Counted from the first letter of the stretch, positions 17,784-27,398 are shown. The stretch: 64,000 nt of DNA from Paraburkholderia rhizosphaerae (GCF_004366595.1 NZ_SORE01000005.1:124001-188000), one strand, 5' to 3'. Program-made: numbers and translations. Notes: generated by a model not told the origin, from the letters alone.

Positions 17784-18680
17784 TCATGGAGAGGCGGCAC
17801 CGCGCACAAAGCGCTGCGGTGCAAGACAGATTGCCGTGAACAGTGTCGCGACAGTCAGGTCCGCGCTCGTGCCCGGATTGATGCCTTCACGCTTTAATTC
17901 GGCATCCCATGCATCGAGTCTTGCCGCCTGCGGTCCGTGCGGCGCAAGACGCCATTGCGCATGCCGTTTGGCCGCCTCGCGCGTGACACTTTGCGCCACC
18001 GTCACACCTTGCTTGCGCACAATGTGCGAGTCGGGCCACGCGGACAGGAATGTGAGGAAGACGTCGAGCGTGATGGTCTCGGGTGTTGCATCAGGGTTTG
18101 CCTGTAGCAATGCGGCGATCGCGTCGAGGCCAGTCGTGAAGATGTCGGCGAAGCCATTGTCGTACTGGCGTGCGATGCTGTCGCGTTCGGCGGCGAGCGA
18201 CATCGCCGCGCGCAGATTGATGGTCGGCTGCGCGTGCACCGATTGCTCGGACGGGTCGCCGAGGCCGCCCGGGTTCGCTGCGCGGATCGCGAGATAGGCC
18301 GCTTTCGCGTCGTCGACGGATAGCTGCGCGAGCACGCGCTCGTTCGCGTCGCGCCAGTGCGCGGCGCTGCGCAGACTGCCTGGCTCTTCGAGTGCGGCGG
18401 CCAGCGGCGCGACCAGCAGCACGATACCGAGATTCGTGTTGCAGCCGACCGTCTGCTGCGTGCTCATCACTGCGTCGAGGATGCGTGAGCCGACCGGTGT
18501 GCGATGCGCGAAGAGCGCCGGCACGCAAGCCGAGGCGCTCGCGATGAACTGCTCCGCATCCATCCGGTGTCCCGCGCTGCCCACGCTGACGTTGCCGGGT
18601 TTGCGCGTTTCGACGTCGAGGCTGCACGCGCGCAGGAACGCGTGGCGGGCGAGCACAAGCGGGTCATCAGACGCTTGCAT
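17784..18680 (-). CDS. CitG-like (triphosphoribosyl-dephospho-CoA synthase family) protein of the H4MPT cluster
   Basis: The 298-residue product has the COG1767 pattern: [22 protein letters not shown], then [29 protein letters not shown], and [21 protein letters not shown] at the end. CitG/MdcB make the prosthetic-group precursor of citrate and malonate decarboxylases, but no such decarboxylase is encoded nearby. In methylotrophs this family member travels with H4MPT genes. A transfer of a (phospho)ribosyl group in cofactor assembly is the plausible inferred role. It overlaps the upstream RimK-like gene by 14 bases. Confidence 0.85.
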   Translation of the reverse strand: MQASDDPLVLARHAFLRACSLDVETRKPGNVSVGSAGHRMDAEQFIASASACVPALFAHRTPVGSRILDAVMSTQQTVGCNTNLGIVLLVAPLAAALEEPGSLRSAAHWRDANERVLAQLSVDDAKAAYLAIRAANPGGLGDPSEQSVHAQPTINLRAAMSLAAERDSIARQYDNGFADIFTTGLDAIAALLQANPDATPETITLDVFLTFLSAWPDSHIVRKQGVTVAQSVTREAAKRHAQWRLAPHGPQAARLDAWDAELKREGINPGTSADLTVATLFTAICLAPQRFVRGAASP

Positions 18681-19686
18681 GGCGCATCGGCGCGGGCGGC
18701 GCAATGGCGGCCGCGAGCTTGCGGTCGAGCAGGTCGTCGACGAGGGCCGCGGCGATATCGAATGACGTGACCGTTTGCAGCCCACGCCATGCGGCGACAC
18801 CGTTGACTTCGAGCACGAGCGGGCCGGCGCTCGCTGCATCGTGCGAGTCGGGCGGCGGTATCAGATCGACACCTGCGTAGTCGAGGCTGAGCGCTTGCGT
18901 GGCGCGCACGGCGGTTTGCGCAAGGGTGTCGTCGAGCGCGGCGGGTTCGCACCGGGCGCCGCGCGCCACATTGTGAATCCAGCCACGGCCGCCGATGCGC
19001 CGCATCGCCGCGATCGCGCGCCCGCCGATCACGAGCACACGCCAATCGAACCCGGGTCCGCGGTGCGATCGGGTCTGCGCGCGCCCGGCTGCGCCGACGA
19101 AGCGCTGCAAATACGCGACCTGCTGATAGCGCGTGAGCGACGGCAGCGCAATCAACGTGCCGTCGCGCCGCGCACTCGCGCCGAGCCGCCGCAAGCCTTT
19201 GCCCTGGGAGCCGAACAGCGGTTTCAACACGACCTGGTGCCCGGCCGCGGTCTCGCGCATCAGCACGCGCTGTGCAAACGCGGCCGATTCGCCGGCCCAT
19301 GTCGCCGGCGTCGGCACACCGCTGCGGTGCAGCAGAAAGCTCGTCATCGACTTGTCGACGCTGCGCTCGATCGCACGCGCATCGTTGTACACGGGTACCC
19401 CGCATTCGCGCAGCGCATGCAGGATGCCGAGACGAAGGGTGACCTGCTCGAACGTGCCGCCCGCGATGCCGCGCACGAACACCGCGTCGGGCAGCGTATG
19501 GCCAAAGCCCGGCAGCGCGATGCCATATGGTTCCCACGTCGTATCAATGCGGCAGGTCGCGAGGTCGATGCAGCGCGCGTCGACGCCGCGTGCGCGGAAC
19601 GCTTTTTTCAGGCGCGCGGTGTGCCAGCCGGTTTCATCGGTCATGATCGCGACGCGCAGGCCCGCGCTGAACGGGAGGTCGGTCAT
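18667..19686 (-). CDS. RimK-like ATP-grasp ligase of the H4MPT cluster
   Basis: The 339-residue product has ATP-grasp architecture of the RimK/MptN type: pre-ATP-grasp domain to about residue 110, then VDKSMTSFLLHRSGVPTPATW, the ATP-binding loop VVLKPLFGSQGKGLRRL, DWRVLVIGG and the metal-binding end LVLEVNGVAAWRGL. MptN adds glutamate to H4MPT in archaea, so side-chain elongation of H4MPT or methylofuran is the likely job. Its start overlaps the mch stop in an ATGA arrangement, showing tight coupling. Substrate not proven. Confidence 0.85.
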   Translation of the reverse strand: MTDLPFSAGLRVAIMTDETGWHTARLKKAFRARGVDARCIDLATCRIDTTWEPYGIALPGFGHTLPDAVFVRGIAGGTFEQVTLRLGILHALRECGVPVYNDARAIERSVDKSMTSFLLHRSGVPTPATWAGESAAFAQRVLMRETAAGHQVVLKPLFGSQGKGLRRLGASARRDGTLIALPSLTRYQQVAYLQRFVGAAGRAQTRSHRGPGFDWRVLVIGGRAIAAMRRIGGRGWIHNVARGARCEPAALDDTLAQTAVRATQALSLDYAGVDLIPPPDSHDAASAGPLVLEVNGVAAWRGLQTVTSFDIAAALVDDLLDRKLAAAIAPPAPMRHASV

Positions 19687-20771
19687 TGTGAGCCTGCGCC
19701 GTGTTTACCGGTTGCATTCGTGGCCGCGGCTGTCGCGAGCGGGTCCGCGTCGCCGTCCCACTGACGATGCAGCAACGCGCCATCGAGCCGTCCGCCGTAA
19801 TAGGTCGCGCCGCTTTCGAGGCTGCTGATCCACGCCTCGGCCGGTGCGAAGAGCGCCGGGTCGATCTGATAGAAGTCGTGGCCGAACGACGCGAATATGT
19901 CCGCAAACGGACGGCCGTAATCGCGCGAATTCCATGACGGCAATTCGGTCGCGAGCCGTCGCGCGAGCGCGTCGTCCGTCACGGTCAGATGCACGCGGCC
20001 GCCATACAGGATCGCGTCGTTCGTGCGGCCCATCGCGGCGAGCGCGTCGGGCGCGGGTGGCGGCAGTGGCGCGATGCCGCTCGCTTCGACGATATCGGCA
20101 AGCGGCGCGCCGAGCACATGCGCCTTGTGCAACGCGACTTCGACCACTCGTGCGACGACCTGCACCGTCCCTGCGACAGACTGTGTCGGCGTGACGACGA
20201 TCGTCAGCCGCTCGGGCGCGAGATTGCAGTCGTTCAGCACCTTGTCGATCACCGCTTGCGGCGGCAATTGGCCCACTTCCATCACGAGCGCGCCGCTGTC
20301 GTGACGGTCGCGATAGCCGAGTTCGTCGAACAGCGGTTCCTTGCATGCGAGCGCGCGTGCCGGCCCCGAGCCGAGCGAAAAGAACTTGTTGCCGTTGTTC
20401 TGCTCCCTGGTGGCCGCGAGGCTCCAGCCCGCGTACTGGCTGCCGAGGCACGCGAGTACCGGCGTGGACGTATGTACTTCGATCATCGTAGGCCACAGCG
20501 GCTCGCGATCGGCCGCGACACGTGGCGCGACATGCCCAAGCCCGCCCATGCAGATGCGCGCAATCTGAACGCCCGCTTCGACGCTACCGCGTGCGTTGAC
20601 GCCAGCGTCGACGATGGTCGTACCCGACACGGCGCGGGACACATCGATGCGTAGCCGCGCCGCATCGGCGATCAGCTGTTCGACGAGCGGTTCCGCAAGC
20701 CTGTTGACGCTCAGCGTGCTGCGCGAAAGCGAATGCGATGGGTCAGCCGGTTCGTGTGGAGAGGTGGTCAT
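19683..20771 (-). CDS. mch: Methenyltetrahydromethanopterin cyclohydrolase
   Basis: The product has 362 residues, slightly longer than typical Mch (about 320) because of an N-terminal extension. The family pattern is clear: SVNRLAEPLVEQLI, SGTTIVDAGVNARGSVEAG, ICMGGLGHVA, the central SLAATREQNNGNKFFSLGSGPARAL, and ILYGGRVHLTV. The enzyme hydrolyses methenyl-H4MPT to 5-formyl-H4MPT, the third step of the route. The first 29 bases overlap the upstream ATP-grasp gene and the stop overlaps the RimK-like gene, so this is part of one operon. Confidence 0.96.
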   Translation of the reverse strand: MTTSPHEPADPSHSLSRSTLSVNRLAEPLVEQLIADAARLRIDVSRAVSGTTIVDAGVNARGSVEAGVQIARICMGGLGHVAPRVAADREPLWPTMIEVHTSTPVLACLGSQYAGWSLAATREQNNGNKFFSLGSGPARALACKEPLFDELGYRDRHDSGALVMEVGQLPPQAVIDKVLNDCNLAPERLTIVVTPTQSVAGTVQVVARVVEVALHKAHVLGAPLADIVEASGIAPLPPPAPDALAAMGRTNDAILYGGRVHLTVTDDALARRLATELPSWNSRDYGRPFADIFASFGHDFYQIDPALFAPAEAWISSLESGATYYGGRLDGALLHRQWDGDADPLATAAATNATGKHGAGSQ

Positions 20772-21996
20772 CGTGGGACTCGTGGCAAGTGTCGATCAGT
20801 TCGATAAGACGCGCGCGCTGTCGTTCCAGTGCTTCGGGTAGCCGTGCCGGTGCCGCCGCGCATGCGATCAGCGTGCAGACGGGTTCGCCTGCCACGATGC
20901 GCGTGCCTGGCTGCGGCACGTCACGACACCACGGCGCGGCGAACAGCAGGTCGCTGACGCGCTGTGTGACGGTGAAGTTATGCGGCGCAAATGCGACGCG
21001 TTGTGCGATGGTGCGCTGCGGTGCGGCGACGGACACTTGCGGCAGCCGTCCTTTGACACACGCGTCAATATGACACGCGAGCAAGCCGCGCGGCCATGCT
21101 GCCGGCGACGCCATTTCGTAGAGCGCCGCGCTCGACGATGGTCTCGGATTGACTTCGAGCACGCTGAGCGTTTCGCCGTCGAGCAGGAAATCGATGCTGT
21201 TCATTCCGGTCAGGCCGGTCTTTGCGACGATCGCGTGCACGATTGCGTCAATGCGCGATGCGACCGGCGGCGGCAGATCGATCGGTCCGAGCGAGCCCGC
21301 ATGTACAAACGGTAATGCACCGCACACGACGCTCAGTTGTTCGGCAAAGCCGATTGTCACCGCGCGTCCGCCGGCGGCGATGAACAACGCCGACATCGAA
21401 CGCCCGGCGGCGATGCGCTGGAAGTAATCGGGTGGCCGCGTAGCGACGTCCGACTCGCTTGCCGCACGGATATGCGTGCCGCCGCATCCGTCGGCATGCT
21501 TGCCGAGCCAGCCGAGAGGGTCGTTCGGCCGTGTGTACGACACGTCCGGATACGCGATACCCAACTCATCGAGCAGCGCAAAAAAGCGCGATGGTTCGCG
21601 CACCGCGGCAATCGCATGCAGGTCGTTGCCGATCAAGCGCGGCAAACCGGGCAGCGCGTGCAACTCGCGCGCGAACGGTTCGAGCCCGCTACCGGCGATT
21701 ACGCCGAGCATACGAGGCAAGCGGGCCACGCGAGCGAGCGCGTCGAACAGCTTGTCGTGATCGACCGACAGCCCCGCGCCGCCAATATCGAGCCAGACCT
21801 TCGCGCGCTGCCGGGTATCGCGGTCACCGAACAGATCGAGCGCGGCGACGTTCAGACGGGCAAGCGACGCCGATTCGGTAAACAACCGCGCGGAAAGGCC
21901 TGCGATCGCGACGAACGGCACGCGGATGTCGTACGCGCGCGCGTACGTCCGCGCCGATGTACGCAACGCAGCAGGTCGACGAGGCACAGTCAGCAT
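20743..21996 (-). CDS. Second ATP-grasp protein of the H4MPT cluster
   Basis: The 417-residue product has an N-terminal Rossmann-like part (VPFVAIAGLSARLF, VAALDLFGDRDTRQ), a middle that fits an ATP-grasp domain (LGKHADGCGGTHIR as the lid loop, then GLTGMNSIDFLLDG and SVLEVNPRPSSS for metal and ATP binding), and a C-terminal domain with PGTRIVAGEPVCTLIA. Such carboxylate-amine ligases occur in methylotroph H4MPT/methylofuran clusters. The archaeal tyramine-glutamate ligase MfnD is a related fold, so methylofuran synthesis is possible. The substrate is unassigned. It ends 18 bases before mtdB begins its operon partner region, with overlap to mch. Confidence 0.8.
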   Translation of the reverse strand: MLTVPRRPAALRTSARTYARAYDIRVPFVAIAGLSARLFTESASLARLNVAALDLFGDRDTRQRAKVWLDIGGAGLSVDHDKLFDALARVARLPRMLGVIAGSGLEPFARELHALPGLPRLIGNDLHAIAAVREPSRFFALLDELGIAYPDVSYTRPNDPLGWLGKHADGCGGTHIRAASESDVATRPPDYFQRIAAGRSMSALFIAAGGRAVTIGFAEQLSVVCGALPFVHAGSLGPIDLPPPVASRIDAIVHAIVAKTGLTGMNSIDFLLDGETLSVLEVNPRPSSSAALYEMASPAAWPRGLLACHIDACVKGRLPQVSVAAPQRTIAQRVAFAPHNFTVTQRVSDLLFAAPWCRDVPQPGTRIVAGEPVCTLIACAAAPARLPEALERQRARLIELIDTCHESHDDHLSTRTG

Positions 21997-22014
21997 GGCG
22001 CGCGCGGGCTCTCG

Positions 22015-22941
22015 TCAGTCGCGGCCGGCGACGATCGCGCGGGCTTCGTCGAAGGCTTCCGCGAAGCCGAGGTATACCGGCTTGCCACCCGTGCGCATCC
22101 GCAGAAACAGACGATGTTCGACCTGGTACTTCACATTGCCGATTGCCAGCGCGCCGATGCCGATCGCATCGGGCCGCGCGGCGCCGGCCAGCGGCTTGCC
22201 GTTGTCCATCACGTTCACGCCGGCGATGCCCTCTGGCGGCACCGCGTTGACGTCGGCGGCCACGCGCACCCGCTGCGCATGCGCGAGGTCTGCGCTGCTG
22301 ACGATCTGCACACCCGCCGCCGCGGTGCTGACCACCACGTCCGCTTGTGCGAGCGCCGCATGAAGTGCGTCGGGCGTGCTGGCGCCGATGCTTGTAGTCG
22401 TGATGCTGAACCGCTGGTTCACTTCGTCGCTGACGCGTTTCGCACGTGACGCATCGGAATGACTCGCGATCGACACATCCGCGCCGAGCGACGCGAACAG
22501 CGCCGCCGACACACGGCCGACCGCGCCGGTGCCGCCGAGAATCAGCACGTGCTTGCCGCCGGGTTCTTCGCCATGCTCGGCTTTCAGATGCCGTTCAACC
22601 AGCGCGACCAGCGCGGCCGACGTCGTATACGCGCCGCTCGGATCGGCGAACACCGATACTTCGAACGGTGGCACCATCGCCTGGCGCGCGAGATCGAGCA
22701 TATCGGCGGCCAGCATCACATCGCGTCCACCGATGAAGATGCTGGTGCGCGATACGCCTTTCGGGCCACGCGAAAAGATCGCGTCCTGGGTGAGTTGCAC
22801 GACGTTGCTCGCGTCGACATGACTGTACGGCACGACAATCTGATAACCCGCGTCGGCCGCCATGTTGACGTCGAACGGACTCATCTGCGGCGTAGCCGTG
22901 AACATATGCAGGATATAGGGCCTTTCAGTAGCTTCGGACAT
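22015..22941 (-). CDS. mtdB: NAD(P)-dependent methylene-tetrahydromethanopterin dehydrogenase
   Basis: The 308-residue product opens with YILHMFTATPQMSPFDVNMAAD, the MtdA/MtdB family start. It contains IFIGGRDVMLAADML, the nucleotide-binding loop LILGGTGAVGRVSA (about 131-144), and IGIGALAIGNVKYQ near the end. It oxidises methylene-H4MPT to methenyl-H4MPT with NAD+ or NADP+. MtdB is chosen over MtdA from its fae/mch context. The sequence alone does not settle cofactor preference. It heads a run of overlapping genes (mtdB, ATP-grasp, mch, RimK-like, CitG-like). A 159-base gap separates it from the beta-RFAP synthase gene upstream. Confidence 0.95.
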   Translation of the reverse strand: MSEATERPYILHMFTATPQMSPFDVNMAADAGYQIVVPYSHVDASNVVQLTQDAIFSRGPKGVSRTSIFIGGRDVMLAADMLDLARQAMVPPFEVSVFADPSGAYTTSAALVALVERHLKAEHGEEPGGKHVLILGGTGAVGRVSAALFASLGADVSIASHSDASRAKRVSDEVNQRFSITTTSIGASTPDALHAALAQADVVVSTAAAGVQIVSSADLAHAQRVRVAADVNAVPPEGIAGVNVMDNGKPLAGAARPDAIGIGALAIGNVKYQVEHRLFLRMRTGGKPVYLGFAEAFDEARAIVAGRD

Positions 22942-23100
22942 GGCAGTGGGCAGAGATCAGGAGCGTGTTGAGGAACCGGGGCGGTGCCGCGTGATATTCG
23001 ATGCGATGCAGCAGGCCGCGTCATCGTGTTGGCGTAGCGGTTCGCGCGGCGTGACTGGAGCCCGGCCGGCGCATACACTCGCGCATGCGTAGGCGCCACG

Positions 23101-24138
23101 TCATCCGACATCGACTTTGCAACTTCGGGCGCTGCGCTCGACACCGAGCGTCGCGCCGCGATTGCGCGCGACCGTCGTCGAGCAGACCACCGAAGGACTA
23201 TCGCGGGTCGCCTCACGCGCAACCGCGAGCGCATGTTGCGCGGCGTGCGCGCTGCGCACGATCGCGAAGCCGACGGGACCCCACGATGTCTGGCCGATGC
23301 CAGCCTTCTGCTGATTCGCGATCGCATGCAGCGCACGTTCGACCGCCGGGCTCGAGATCACGCCGCCTTGCACAGGTGCGAAGTATTCGCCGATGGTTTG
23401 CTGCACTGCGCTGACGCCATCCGCGAATGCGTCGAAGTCCTGCTCGGCGATGCCGGGCAGCACGCGCATCAGCAGCAGATGGCTCAAGTGCGCGGCAAGC
23501 GCTTGCGGAAACGGCGGCAGCGCGGCGAGGCCACGTCTTTCTTCGTCGCCATGCAGCCCTTCGCGGCCGGTGTCGTCGATCAGCACGACGCGCCATGCGT
23601 CGGGAAACGGCTGCCGGAACAGGAGCGGCGGCATGCGCGCGTCTTGCGGCCGCGCGCTGCGCGCCGGGCCGCCATCGACGATCAGTCCGCCGTGATCGAA
23701 GCCCAGCGCGCCGATGCCGGAGCGCGCACCGCGGCCAAGCAGCTGTGCAATCGCACCCGTTGCCGCGGATACACCGGCAAGCCGCGCGAACGCAGTGCCC
23801 ACCGCGAGCGCGAGTTGCGTCCCGGAGCCGAGACCGCAGTGCGAGCGCGGCGCCTGTTCGATATCGATCGCGACAGGCGGCCCACCCCATGCGTCGTGCA
23901 GGCTGTCGAGATACATCGCGGCGCGCGCACGCTGTGCATCGCTTTGCGCTTGCGCAACATGTGATCGTTCGGCGAGGCGCGCGGTCACGCGCGTGCCGCG
24001 CCCATCGATGACGAGCCCGATGCTGCCGAAGGCGCGCCCAAGCGATGCGCTCGGGTCCAGAAAGCCCAGATGCAGACGGGCCGGCGCGTCGACAGTCACC
24101 GCCGATAGCGGGGCAAGGCGGTCAGAGTCAATCGGCAT
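23101..24138 (-). CDS. mptG: Beta-ribofuranosylaminobenzene 5'-phosphate synthase
   Basis: The 345-residue GHMP-kinase-fold protein begins with VDAPARLHLGFLDPSASLGR and has the phosphate-binding loop APRSHCGLGSGTQLALAVGTA, GGLIVDGG and a C-terminal IGQTSWGPVGFAIV. The enzyme joins 4-hydroxybenzoate or 4-aminobenzoate to PRPP with loss of CO2, the committed step of methanopterin synthesis. The start at 24138 is chosen since AAGGA lies upstream and the protein then begins near the conserved region. An in-frame ATG at 24234 would add 32 unlikely residues. It is downstream of the carbinolamine dehydratase gene on the same strand. Confidence 0.93.
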   Translation of the reverse strand: MPIDSDRLAPLSAVTVDAPARLHLGFLDPSASLGRAFGSIGLVIDGRGTRVTARLAERSHVAQAQSDAQRARAAMYLDSLHDAWGGPPVAIDIEQAPRSHCGLGSGTQLALAVGTAFARLAGVSAATGAIAQLLGRGARSGIGALGFDHGGLIVDGGPARSARPQDARMPPLLFRQPFPDAWRVVLIDDTGREGLHGDEERRGLAALPPFPQALAAHLSHLLLMRVLPGIAEQDFDAFADGVSAVQQTIGEYFAPVQGGVISSPAVERALHAIANQQKAGIGQTSWGPVGFAIVRSAHAAQHALAVAREATRDSPSVVCSTTVARNRGATLGVERSARSCKVDVG

Positions 24139-24289
24139 GGCAAGCGTGTCCTTATAGAGTCGTGGTTGGGCCGCTGCTGCGCGCTGGTATGAGTCGCGAG
24201 TCGACCCCAGCGAGGCAAAAGCCGTACCACGCACGCGAACACACCGTGTGCCAGGGTTTTTGACACGCGTGCTGAGATGCCCGCGCGTT

Positions 24290-24676
24290 TCAGTTCTTCG
24301 GCGCGTCGTACTTGATATAGCGGAAGCGCTGATCGTCCGCGGGCGTACCTTCGAGCGGGCCGCCTTCCTTGCCAGGCTGCCACTGGATCACCTCTTCGAT
24401 CTTGTTCGCGAGCGCGAAGTCCTTGTCGGTAATCCCTTTAGCGGTATGGGTCTTCAGCTTCACGATTACGAACGCATACGACACGGTCAGGTCCGGGTGA
24501 TGCCACGCGGCCTCCGCAAGATGGCCAACGGTGTTGACGACCACCAACGTGCCTTTCCAGCTTTCGGTGCGGTACTTGCGACGCAGCCATCCGTCTTCCA
24601 GGTACCAGTGCTGCAATGCACCCTGAAGCCGCTGCTGCACTTCTTCATCGGAGTAAACCCGTTCGGTTTGTGCCAT
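24290..24676 (-). CDS. Pterin-4a-carbinolamine dehydratase-like protein
   Basis: The 128-residue product has the dehydratase core LAEAAWHHPDLTVSYAFVIVKL (catalytic HHP), followed by THTAKGITDKDFALANKIEEV. The N-terminus MAQTERVYSDEEVQQRL fits the family. A C-terminal tail of about 25 residues extends past the usual end. An upstream in-frame reading to 24883 is not supported. It is divergent from xoxF. Carbinolamine dehydratases normally recycle tetrahydrobiopterin. Here, at the head of the H4MPT genes, it likely acts on a pterin intermediate or protects reduced pterins, an inference from context. Confidence 0.9.
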   Translation of the reverse strand: MAQTERVYSDEEVQQRLQGALQHWYLEDGWLRRKYRTESWKGTLVVVNTVGHLAEAAWHHPDLTVSYAFVIVKLKTHTAKGITDKDFALANKIEEVIQWQPGKEGGPLEGTPADDQRFRYIKYDAPKN

Positions 24677-24990
24677 GACTGACCTCGACTGATCGAATGC
24701 AGATAGGCGACGCGCGCGCTTGGTCGCGCGAGAGCTGCCTTCAATGTATCGCGTATTTGACACAGTATGTATCGTGATCCGAAGCGAAGCGGAACACCTT
24801 GACGCCGGACCGCGCGGTACACCCCAGATGCGCGCGGTCGGCATGGAATATGCGATCAGCCTCTTTACGCATGAGCCGGGCAATGAATCCGGCTTGGTTT
24901 TAGCTCGTTACCCGCATCCGGACGGCGCGGCTGGTGTGGCGCGGTAGCGTGTCATCGTGAGGTGGTCGGTTTACCCAATCTGGAGGAGAC
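24677..24990. promoter_or_regulatory. Divergent control region upstream of xoxF
   Basis: About 314 bases separate the dehydratase gene (minus) and xoxF (plus). GG-N10-GC arrangements, the minimal sigma-54 pattern, occur at 24840-24853 and 24891-24904, the latter 87 bases before xoxF. Each differs from the full consensus at about four positions, so neither is strong. A small hairpin (AGCCGG at 24874-24879 with CCGGCT at 24889-24894) lies between them. GGAGGAG directly precedes the xoxF start. Confidence 0.35.
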
Positions 24991-26799
24991 ATGAACGTAC
25001 GCACCCTGGTTCTGGGACTGGCGGTGACTGCGGTAACGGCGCTGAGTTCTTTCTTCGCGAACGCCGATCCGCAGCTCGACTCGCTGCTCAAGAATCCATC
25101 AAACTGGGCATCACAGGCGGGCGACTATGCAAATCACCGATATAGCCCACTCAAGCAGATCAACGAAAACAATGTAGGCAAGCTGCAGGTCGCATGGACG
25201 ATGTCGACCGGTGTGCTGCGCGGTCACGAAGGCTCTCCGCTCGTGATCGGCGACACGATGTATATCCATTCACCGTTTCCGAACAAGGTCATCGCGATCA
25301 ACCTGAAGGATCAGACCTTCCTGTGGCAGTACGAGCCAAAGCAGGACACGCAGGTGATTTCCGTGATGTGCTGCGACACGGTGAACCGCGGGCTCGCGTA
25401 TGGCGACGGCAAGATCCTGCTGCAGCAGGCGGATACGACACTCGTCGCGCTCAACGCGAAGACGGGCGACGTCGTATGGACCGCGAAGAACGGCGATCCG
25501 AAAGCGGGTGAAACGAACACCAATGCGCCGCACGTGTTCGGCGACAAGGTGCTCACCGGCATTTCGGGCGGCGAGTTCGGCGTGCGCGGGCGCCTCGTGG
25601 CATACGACCTGAAGACCGGCAAGGAAGTCTGGAAAGCCTATAGCACGGGCCCGGACAACGAGATGCTGCTCGACCCGAATTCGACGATGACGTACACGGA
25701 CGGCAAGATGGTGCCGGTCGGCGCGGATTCGTCGCTCAAGAGCTGGAAGGGCGATCAGTGGAAGCTCGGCGGCGGCACGACGTGGGGCTGGTATGCGTGG
25801 GATCCGAAGCTGAACCTGGTGTACTACGGCACCGGCAACCCGGGCACATGGAACCCGACGCAACGGCCTGGCGACAACAAATGGTCGATGTCGATCTTCG
25901 CGCGTGACCTGAACACCGGCAAGGCGAAGTGGGTGTACCAGATGACCCCGCACGACGAGTGGGACTATGACGGCGTGAACGAGATGATCCTCGCCGACCT
26001 GTCGATCAACGGCAAGAAAACGCCGGCCATCGTGCACTTCGACCGTAACGGCTTCGGGTATACGCTGAATCGCGAAACGGGCCAGTTGCTGGTCGCGAAC
26101 AAGTACGACCCGGCGGTGAACTGGGCGGAAAGCGTCGACCTGAAGAGCGGTCTGCCGATCCGCAACGCGAGCTACTCGACGCAAAAGGCCGGCCCCGATC
26201 ACAACGTGAAGGGCATCTGCCCGGCGGCACTCGGTTCGAAGGACCAGCAGCCGGCGTCGTTCGATCCGAACTCGAGCCTGTTCCTCGTGCCGACCAATCA
26301 CGTCTGCATGGACTACGAGCCGTTCGACGTCGACTACGTGTCGGGTCAGCCGTATGTTGGCGCGACACTGTCGATGTTCCCGGGTCCGAACGAGAACGGC
26401 GCGATGGGTAATTTCATCGCGTGGGATGCGTCGAAGGGCAAGATTGTCTGGTCGAAGCCCGAGAAGTTCTCGGTGTGGTCCGGTGCGCTCGCAACGGCCG
26501 GCGGCATCGCGTTCTACGGCACGCTGGAAGGCTACATCAAGGCAGTGCGGATCAAGGATGGCAAGGAGCTGTGGAAGTTCAAGACCCCGTCCGGGATCAT
26601 CGGCAACGTGTTCACCTATGAGTACAACGGCAAGCAGTATGTCGGCGTGTATTCGGGCATCGGCGGCTGGGCCGGCATCGGCATGGCAGCCGGCCTGCAG
26701 AAGTCGACCGAAGGCCTCGGCGCGGTGGGCGGCTATCGTGAACTCGCCAAGTACACGGCGCTCGGCGGCACGCTGTTCATCTTCGCAATCCCGAGCTGA
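24991..26799 (+). CDS. xoxF: Lanthanide-dependent methanol dehydrogenase (PQQ)
   Basis: This 602-residue periplasmic quinoprotein has a signal peptide (about 1-25, ending FFANA). It has the XoxF start of the mature protein ([18 protein letters not shown]), the adjacent disulfide Cys127-Cys128 ([10 protein letters not shown]) near PQQ, and the eight-bladed propeller repeats. The active-site segment PHDEWDYDG has catalytic Asp325 and Asp327. The second Asp, two residues on, is the hallmark of lanthanide-dependent XoxF and is Ala in calcium-dependent MxaF. It oxidises methanol (also formaldehyde in some forms) and passes electrons to XoxG. It heads a plus-strand operon. No mxaF or mxaI is present. 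Confidence 0.97.
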   Translation: MNVRTLVLGLAVTAVTALSSFFANADPQLDSLLKNPSNWASQAGDYANHRYSPLKQINENNVGKLQVAWTMSTGVLRGHEGSPLVIGDTMYIHSPFPNKVIAINLKDQTFLWQYEPKQDTQVISVMCCDTVNRGLAYGDGKILLQQADTTLVALNAKTGDVVWTAKNGDPKAGETNTNAPHVFGDKVLTGISGGEFGVRGRLVAYDLKTGKEVWKAYSTGPDNEMLLDPNSTMTYTDGKMVPVGADSSLKSWKGDQWKLGGGTTWGWYAWDPKLNLVYYGTGNPGTWNPTQRPGDNKWSMSIFARDLNTGKAKWVYQMTPHDEWDYDGVNEMILADLSINGKKTPAIVHFDRNGFGYTLNRETGQLLVANKYDPAVNWAESVDLKSGLPIRNASYSTQKAGPDHNVKGICPAALGSKDQQPASFDPNSSLFLVPTNHVCMDYEPFDVDYVSGQPYVGATLSMFPGPNENGAMGNFIAWDASKGKIVWSKPEKFSVWSGALATAGGIAFYGTLEGYIKAVRIKDGKELWKFKTPSGIIGNVFTYEYNGKQYVGVYSGIGGWAGIGMAAGLQKSTEGLGAVGGYRELAKYTALGGTLFIFAIPS

Positions 26800-26852
26800 A
26801 GCGGGTTGCGTGACGTGAACCTCAGCGCGCGCTGAAGGTGGCGATACGAAGT

Positions 26853-26906
26853 GTCGGGAGCGTGCATCCAGTGGTGCGATGGCACATGGTATGCACGTCT
26901 CCCGAC
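26853..26906 (+). other. Long hairpin between xoxF and xoxG
   Basis: A 15-base arm (26853-26867, GTCGGGAGCGTGCAT) pairs with 26891-26906 with one bulged base. The 23-base loop contains a smaller GTGC/GCAC hairpin. No run of T follows, so it is not a standard intrinsic terminator. A position directly after an abundant-enzyme gene and before its cytochrome gene fits an mRNA stability or processing element, or an attenuating hairpin. Confidence 0.6.
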
Positions 26907-26984
26907 GCCTGATCGACTGCCAGGCCGACTACCAGCCGACTGTTCGAGTCGAAAACGGAATCAAAAGTGGATGGAGACAAACGC

Positions 26985-27398
26985 ATGAAAGGCCGTTTGA
27001 TGATGTTGCCGTTTGCAGTGGCTGTACTCGCGTGGCCAGTCGCTTATGCACAGACCAATGCCGCGCAGTTCAAACCGGTTGCGTACAAAGTGGTCGACGG
27101 CAACAAGGTCGACGGCGATACGTACCTCGGATGGAAAACGTGGCGCGCGCTAGCCTGCGAACGCTGCCATGGCGCGAAACAGGAAGGCCTCGTCGGTCCT
27201 TCGCTGATCGATGCATTCAAGACACTCGACAAGACCGAATTTCACCGCACGGTATTCGGCGGACGCATCGACAAGGGTATGCCCGACTTCAGCTCGAGCC
27301 TGATGATGCAAAAGAATTGGGAAAACCTTTATTCGTATCTAAAGGGGCGTTCCGACGGCAAGATCAATCCGGGCGATCTGCAACCGATCGACAAATGA
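26985..27398 (+). CDS. xoxG: Cytochrome c partner of XoxF
   Basis: The 137-residue product has a signal peptide ending AYAQ. One haem motif, CERCH (Cys58, Cys61, His62), is present, and a probable axial Met99 lies in KGMPDF. Size and sequence fit the XoxG/PedF-type cytochrome that accepts electrons from lanthanide methanol dehydrogenase. The ATG at 26985 has GGAG 8 bases upstream and is preferred over 26967. It sits between xoxF and xoxJ, the usual order xoxF-G-J. Confidence 0.92.
   Translation: MKGRLMMLPFAVAVLAWPVAYAQTNAAQFKPVAYKVVDGNKVDGDTYLGWKTWRALACERCHGAKQEGLVGPSLIDAFKTLDKTEFHRTVFGGRIDKGMPDFSSSLMMQKNWENLYSYLKGRSDGKINPGDLQPIDK

Noticed and set aside
24991-26799. Calcium-dependent MxaF instead of XoxF
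   Set aside because: The active-site DYD has Asp two residues after the catalytic Asp where MxaF has Ala, and there is no mxaI or mxaG-type neighbour.
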